Shown: positions 4,854-7,285 of the stretch, piece by piece | Layout of the letters: each line of letters opens with the position of its first letter | Position numbering within the stretch: position 1 is the first letter of the stretch | Source: Porphyrobacter sp. UBA7686 | Lineage (GTDB): Bacteria; Pseudomonadota; Alphaproteobacteria; Sphingomonadales; Sphingomonadaceae | NCBI GenBank assembly: GCA_002482865.1 | Contig: DLGU01000140.1 | Coordinates: 26,707 to 33,991 of the forward strand | Reading direction: 5' to 3' | DNA length: 7,285 nt | Made by a program: the position numbers and the translations under genes | The notes under the pieces: generated by a model | Told to the model about the DNA's origin: nothing | Database searches by the model: none | What the model saw: only the letters and a program-made list of their open reading frames with translations

Positions 4854-5050
4854 CGAGGGGGCAACCCGGTGACCCGGTCATGGTTCCGGACGAGCGGAGG
4901 TTGAGTGCCCCCAAGGCTGGAACATCCACACCATTGCAGGACTCGTATCTGTATCAGGCCGCGTCGCTTTGGCGCCGCGCCTGCTTGCCCCGGATCCCCT
5001 CCTGCATCCGGGCTACCCCCGGCCTCTTGGCCCCTATTGAGGAATGCCTT
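4854..5050. promoter_or_regulatory. Divergent promoter region with leader hairpins
   Basis: This gap lies between the leftward photolyase-like gene and the rightward fasciclin gene. ACCCGGT is repeated at 4864-4870 and 4872-4878, next to the photolyase-like start. GGGGGCA (4857-4863) could pair at long range with TGCCCCC (4906-4912). CCCGGAT (4989-4995) pairs perfectly with ATCCGGG (5006-5012) around ten bases, and a small GGCC-TCTT-GGCC hairpin follows (5021-5032). No clear -35/-10 pair was found. The fasciclin ribosome binding site is AGGA at 5040-5043, seven bases before ATG. Confidence 0.4.
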
Positions 5051-5620
5051 ATGAAGATCATCAATGTCACGCTCGCTTCGGTTGCTGCGCTCGCGTTGGT
5101 CGCCTGCAACAGCGAAACCCCGGCTGAAGACACCGCCGCCGATACGACGGCTCTTGCCGATGAAGCCACCGGTGCTGGCACGATTGTCGAAGTCGCACAG
5201 GGCGATGACGCCTTCTCGACGCTGGTGACCGCCGTGACCGCAGCCGATCTTGGCACAACCCTGTCGGGTGCCGGGCCGTTCACCGTGTTCGCGCCGACCA
5301 ATGACGCCTTTGCCAAGCTGCCCGCCGGCACGGTCGAAAAGCTGACAACTGACGACAAGGAAACGCTGAAGTCGATCCTGACCTACCACGTCGTCCCCGG
5401 CACGATCGATGCGGCTACGCTGACCAATGCCATCACGCAGGCGGGCGATGAAGGCTACTCCATCACCACTGTCCAGGGCGCGACACTGAATGCCAAGGTC
5501 GTCGATGGCGGCGTGGTGCTGACTGATGCGGCCGGCAACACCGCCAAGGTCACTGCGACCGACGTGGCGGCGTCCAACGGCGTGATCCATGTGATCGATA
5601 CCGTGCTGATGCCGAAGTAA
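5051..5620 (+). CDS. Fasciclin (FAS1) domain lipoprotein
   Basis: The 189-residue product starts with a lipoprotein signal: positively charged MKIINV, a hydrophobic core and the lipobox LVAC with the lipidated Cys at 19. Asn and Ser follow the Cys, so it is probably sent to the outer membrane. A short Ala/Thr/Glu linker (22-42) leads to one FAS1 domain (about 43-188). The H1 motif FTVFAPTNDAFAKLP is at 77-91, the YH motif LTYHVVPG at 110-117 and the H2 end GVIHVIDTVLMP at 177-188. FAS1 domains mediate adhesion and ligand binding; in bacteria the partner is usually unknown. AGGA at 5040-5043 supports this start rather than in-frame upstream codons. A single gene, ended by a strong hairpin at 5646-5682. 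Confidence 0.95.
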   Translation: MKIINVTLASVAALALVACNSETPAEDTAADTTALADEATGAGTIVEVAQGDDAFSTLVTAVTAADLGTTLSGAGPFTVFAPTNDAFAKLPAGTVEKLTTDDKETLKSILTYHVVPGTIDAATLTNAITQAGDEGYSITTVQGATLNAKVVDGGVVLTDAAGNTAKVTATDVAASNGVIHVIDTVLMPK

Positions 5621-5645
5621 GCGAGCCGCTTACATCTAAGCCTAA

Positions 5646-5682
5646 AAAGGGGCGGGCACCGTGCGAGCGGCGCCCGCCCTTT
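5646..5682 (+). terminator. Intrinsic terminator after the fasciclin gene
   Basis: AAAGGGGCGGGC (5646-5657) pairs with GCCCGCCCTTT (5672-5682), eleven pairs with one bulged G, around a 14-base loop. The stem is flanked by an A-run before (5644-5648) and a short T-run after, so it could work in both directions. It begins 25 bases after the stop codon. A smaller GTGCC/GGCAC hairpin follows (5687-5700). Confidence 0.8.
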
Positions 5683-5731
5683 GCTTGTGCCCCCGGGCAC
5701 GGTTAAGCTGCCGCGCGAAAGGAGCCCTGCC

Positions 5732-6166
5732 ATGCTCACCACCTATCCCCGCGCCGCCCTTTGCCTGCTGCTCGCTGCCGCAGCCGCCTGCACACCAGCC
5801 GCTGATGGGATCGACCCCAAGGGCAAGACCTTCGATGCTGTCGCGCCGGAGGAAGCCGTGACCCTCACCGGGACCGAGCCGTTCTGGACCCTCGCGATCG
5901 CAGCAGGCGAGGGCGTCTGGACCACGCCCGACAACCAACCCGGCACGCGGTTTGCGGTCGAACGCTTCGCCGGAAACAACGGCCTTGGCTTTTCCGGCGA
6001 GTTGGATGGCAAGCCGCTCACCGCCACGCTCACGCCGGGCGAGTGCAGCGACGGGATGAGCGACCGCCGCTTCCCCTTCGTCGCCACTATCGCTTTGGGC
6101 GGGGAGACATTCGAGGGCTGTGGCTATACCACCAGTCAGCCATTCAACGGCGGCGAAGCGCCATAA
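5732..6166 (+). CDS. COG3650-like lipoprotein, unknown function
   Basis: From the ATG at 5732 the product has 144 residues. It starts with a lipoprotein signal (MLTTYPRAALCLLLAAAAAC) with the lipidated Cys at 20, followed by Thr and Pro, so outer membrane placement is likely. The mature part has the motif TGTEPFWTLAI (46-56) and later ECSDGMSDRRFPF (104-116), ending in EGCGY (128-132). I associate this combination with the uncharacterised COG3650 family of bacterial lipoproteins. Cys 105 and Cys 130 may form a disulfide. AAAGGAG at 5718-5724, seven bases before ATG, sets the start; an in-frame TTG at 5681 would spoil the signal peptide and lies in the preceding terminator. The GFA-family gene begins 29 bases downstream, so the two are probably co-transcribed. 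The molecular role is unknown. Confidence 0.85.
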   Translation: MLTTYPRAALCLLLAAAAACTPAADGIDPKGKTFDAVAPEEAVTLTGTEPFWTLAIAAGEGVWTTPDNQPGTRFAVERFAGNNGLGFSGELDGKPLTATLTPGECSDGMSDRRFPFVATIALGGETFEGCGYTTSQPFNGGEAP

Positions 6167-6195
6167 GGGCGCACGGATAGGGGGAGAGACGGGCC

Positions 6196-6603
6196 ATGAC
6201 CATCACCGGAGGCTGCCTGTGCGGCGCGGTGCGCTACACCTGCGAAAGCGATCCGCTGCTCTGCGTGACCTGCCATTGCAAGAACTGCCAGCGGCAGGCG
6301 GGCAGCGCGCTTTCGGTGATCGTCGGCGTGCCTGAGACCGCGGTGCAGTTCGAAGGCGAGCTCACCACCTATAATGACACCGGCGATAGCGGTGCGACTG
6401 TCAGGCGGCAGTTCTGCGGAACCTGCGGATCGCCCGTGTTCACCCGCGTCGACACGCCGCCCGGCATGATGTTCATCAAGGCTGGGACGCTGGACGATAC
6501 CAGCATCCTCAAGCCCGCCTTCCACTGTTATACCAAGAGCAAACAGGACTGGGTCGATCTGGGTGAAATCCCCAGCTTCGAAACCGTGCCCCAAGGGCTC
6601 TAG
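6196..6603 (+). CDS. CENP-V/GFA domain zinc protein
   Basis: The 135-residue product fits the GFA family (glutathione-dependent formaldehyde-activating enzyme and relatives), a small beta-rich fold with two zinc sites. The zinc ligands are visible: GGCLCG (Cys 7, Cys 9), CHCKNC (Cys 26, 28, 31) and FCGTCGSP (Cys 74, 77). Later blocks FIKAGTLDD (93-101) and HCYTKSKQDWV (110-120) are also typical, including the substrate-side H-x-Y region. Length is as usual for the family, with no signal peptide, so it is cytoplasmic. The founding member binds glutathione and was linked to formaldehyde detoxification, but most members have no known substrate, so gfa is not assigned. A purine-rich GGGGGAG at 6180-6186 supports the start. 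It follows the COG3650-like gene by 29 bases and meets the S41 peptidase gene tail to tail. Confidence 0.94.
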   Translation: MTITGGCLCGAVRYTCESDPLLCVTCHCKNCQRQAGSALSVIVGVPETAVQFEGELTTYNDTGDSGATVRRQFCGTCGSPVFTRVDTPPGMMFIKAGTLDDTSILKPAFHCYTKSKQDWVDLGEIPSFETVPQGL

Positions 6604-6622
6604 GCTGGCCTTAGTATAGCCC
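6595..6622. terminator. Hairpin spanning two convergent stop codons
   Basis: GGGCT (6595-6599) pairs with AGCCC (6618-6622), and CTAGG (6600-6604) pairs with CC and TAG (6609-6610, 6612-6614) with one bulged T, around a CTGG loop. The structure covers the stop codons of the GFA gene (6601-6603) and the S41 gene (6613-6611), which are seven bases apart. It is symmetric enough to act on either strand, but no T-run is present. Confidence 0.4.
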
Positions 6623-7285
6623 CGGCAATTCGCGCTGCGCGGCATTGGGCCGCTTCGGCTGGAGCATCTCGCGCTCGGGCAGGCCCAAGCCCTGACGGGC
6701 GCTCTGCCCCTGTTGCAGCCCGCTGGTCGTGGCGGTGGATGTGATCGGGGTGCAGGCCCGCCCGCCGAGGAAATCGAGCGCAGCCGCGATTGAGGCTTCA
6801 CGCGGATCGCCCAAGGGGCGGGTGATATCGTCCCCTGCGCGGCAGGTGTTGGGCATCACGCTGGCAAGGCCAGTGAAATAATCGCCCTGATTATTGGCGT
6901 TGACGGTGCGGAAGGTCACCGCCCGCACCCGGAGGTCGCAGGCCGCCAGATCAAACCCGAACTGACCGACCGGCTTGCCGAAGGAATTGCTCCCGATCAA
7001 CGCCGAGTTGTTACCAAGGTAGGGGATCAGCGAATTTGCGACGATCTCGCTCGCCGAAGCGCTCGCCCCGGTGGTGATGATCGCAATCTTGGTGGGCGCG
7101 ATGGCGTTGGCTTCGGCGCGGAAGGCGCGGGTTTCGTTCTCGGCAGCCTTGGAGGGGCGCAACACTGTGCGGCTCCACACCTGCCCGACGCGTCCGCCCC
7201 CCATCAGATCGCCCATCGTGTCAGCGACATTGACCAGCCCGCCGCCATTGTAGCGGAAGTCGAGGATCAGCTCGGTCACGCCCTG
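6611..7285 (-). CDS. S41 family (C-terminal processing type) peptidase, C-terminal part
   Basis: The gene runs leftward from beyond the right edge and ends with TAA at 6613-6611; about 224 residues are visible. They begin inside the protease domain with the strand and loop TELILDFRYNGGG, typical of S41 enzymes. Next comes IAIITTGASASASEIVA, holding the nucleophilic Ser region, then GSNSFGKPVGQ with the catalytic Lys about 20 residues later, so the Ser-Lys dyad appears intact. Two Cys further on (DLAACDLR, MPNTCRAGDD) may pair, which suits an exported protein; the typical DD-x-x-x-x-LGDPREASIAAAL block follows. The last 45 residues are Gln/Pro-rich and probably disordered. Signal peptide and any PDZ domain would lie outside the window. 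S41 enzymes of this sort degrade or trim periplasmic proteins; the target is not known. Confidence 0.93.
   Translation of the reverse strand, partial: QGVTELILDFRYNGGGLVNVADTMGDLMGGGRVGQVWSRTVLRPSKAAENETRAFRAEANAIAPTKIAIITTGASASASEIVANSLIPYLGNNSALIGSNSFGKPVGQFGFDLAACDLRVRAVTFRTVNANNQGDYFTGLASVMPNTCRAGDDITRPLGDPREASIAAALDFLGGRACTPITSTATTSGLQQGQSARQGLGLPEREMLQPKRPNAAQRELPGLY

Noticed and set aside
4844..5050. Upstream in-frame extension of the fasciclin gene
   Set aside because: It would put 69 residues before an ideal lipoprotein signal peptide and ignore the AGGA ribosome binding site at 5040-5043.
5681..5731. TTG start for the COG3650-like lipoprotein
   Set aside because: It begins in the 3' arm of the preceding terminator and would move the signal peptide inward; ATG at 5732 has a proper ribosome binding site.
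6136..6801. A 221-codon leftward open frame opposite the GFA gene and overlapping the S41 gene
   Set aside because: The GFA zinc motifs and the S41 catalytic region are both in other frames; this one has no supported similarity.

Overview
The window reads as chromosomal DNA from a GC-rich alphaproteobacterium, most likely of the order Sphingomonadales and close to Erythrobacter/Porphyrobacter. This rests on remembered family resemblance, not a search: the small helix-turn-helix protein type near the left end, the lipoprotein style, the S41 peptidase tail and the alphaproteobacterial style of the photolyase-like protein. I saw no tRNA, rRNA, CRISPR array, transposase or integrase.

Layout. At the left edge only the first 12 codons of a leftward UPF0178 (YaiI/YqxD) gene are present. 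It diverges from a rightward orphan helix-turn-helix gene (102-734), which ends with a C11 homopolymer and a small hairpin-T5 terminator. A gene-poor stretch of about 560 bases follows (776-1337). It holds TGTCAA boxes, GC-rich hairpins, a degenerate CTCTGCG repeat and a 12-base direct repeat. Next comes a rightward group that looks like an RNA/ribosome stress set: a cold shock protein (1338-1547) whose Shine-Dalgarno lies inside a 7-bp stem, a 70-residue charged helical protein (1634-1846) and a short HPF/RaiA ribosome-hibernation protein (1936-2289).

A leftward pair converges on that group at a shared hairpin. The upstream gene (4853-3618) encodes a photolyase/cryptochrome-type FAD-binding protein in which the FAD domain comes first and an alpha/beta domain resembling the antenna domain comes last, the reverse of the classical order. 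The downstream gene (3543-2320) encodes a DUF4261-like protein of unknown function. The 197-base divergent region 4854-5050 should carry promoters for this pair and for the rightward genes.

The right part encodes envelope and small enzyme functions: a fasciclin-domain lipoprotein with a strong terminator, a COG3650-like lipoprotein, and a CENP-V/GFA zinc protein 29 bases after it. The GFA gene converges with the C-terminal part of a leftward S41 peptidase that runs off the right edge; only seven bases separate the two stop codons, and a hairpin spans both.

The most interesting items are the reversed domain order of the photolyase-like protein and its DUF4261-like neighbour, the sequestered ribosome binding site before the cold shock gene, and the dense set of repeats in 776-1210. 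None of these amounts to a demonstrated new system.
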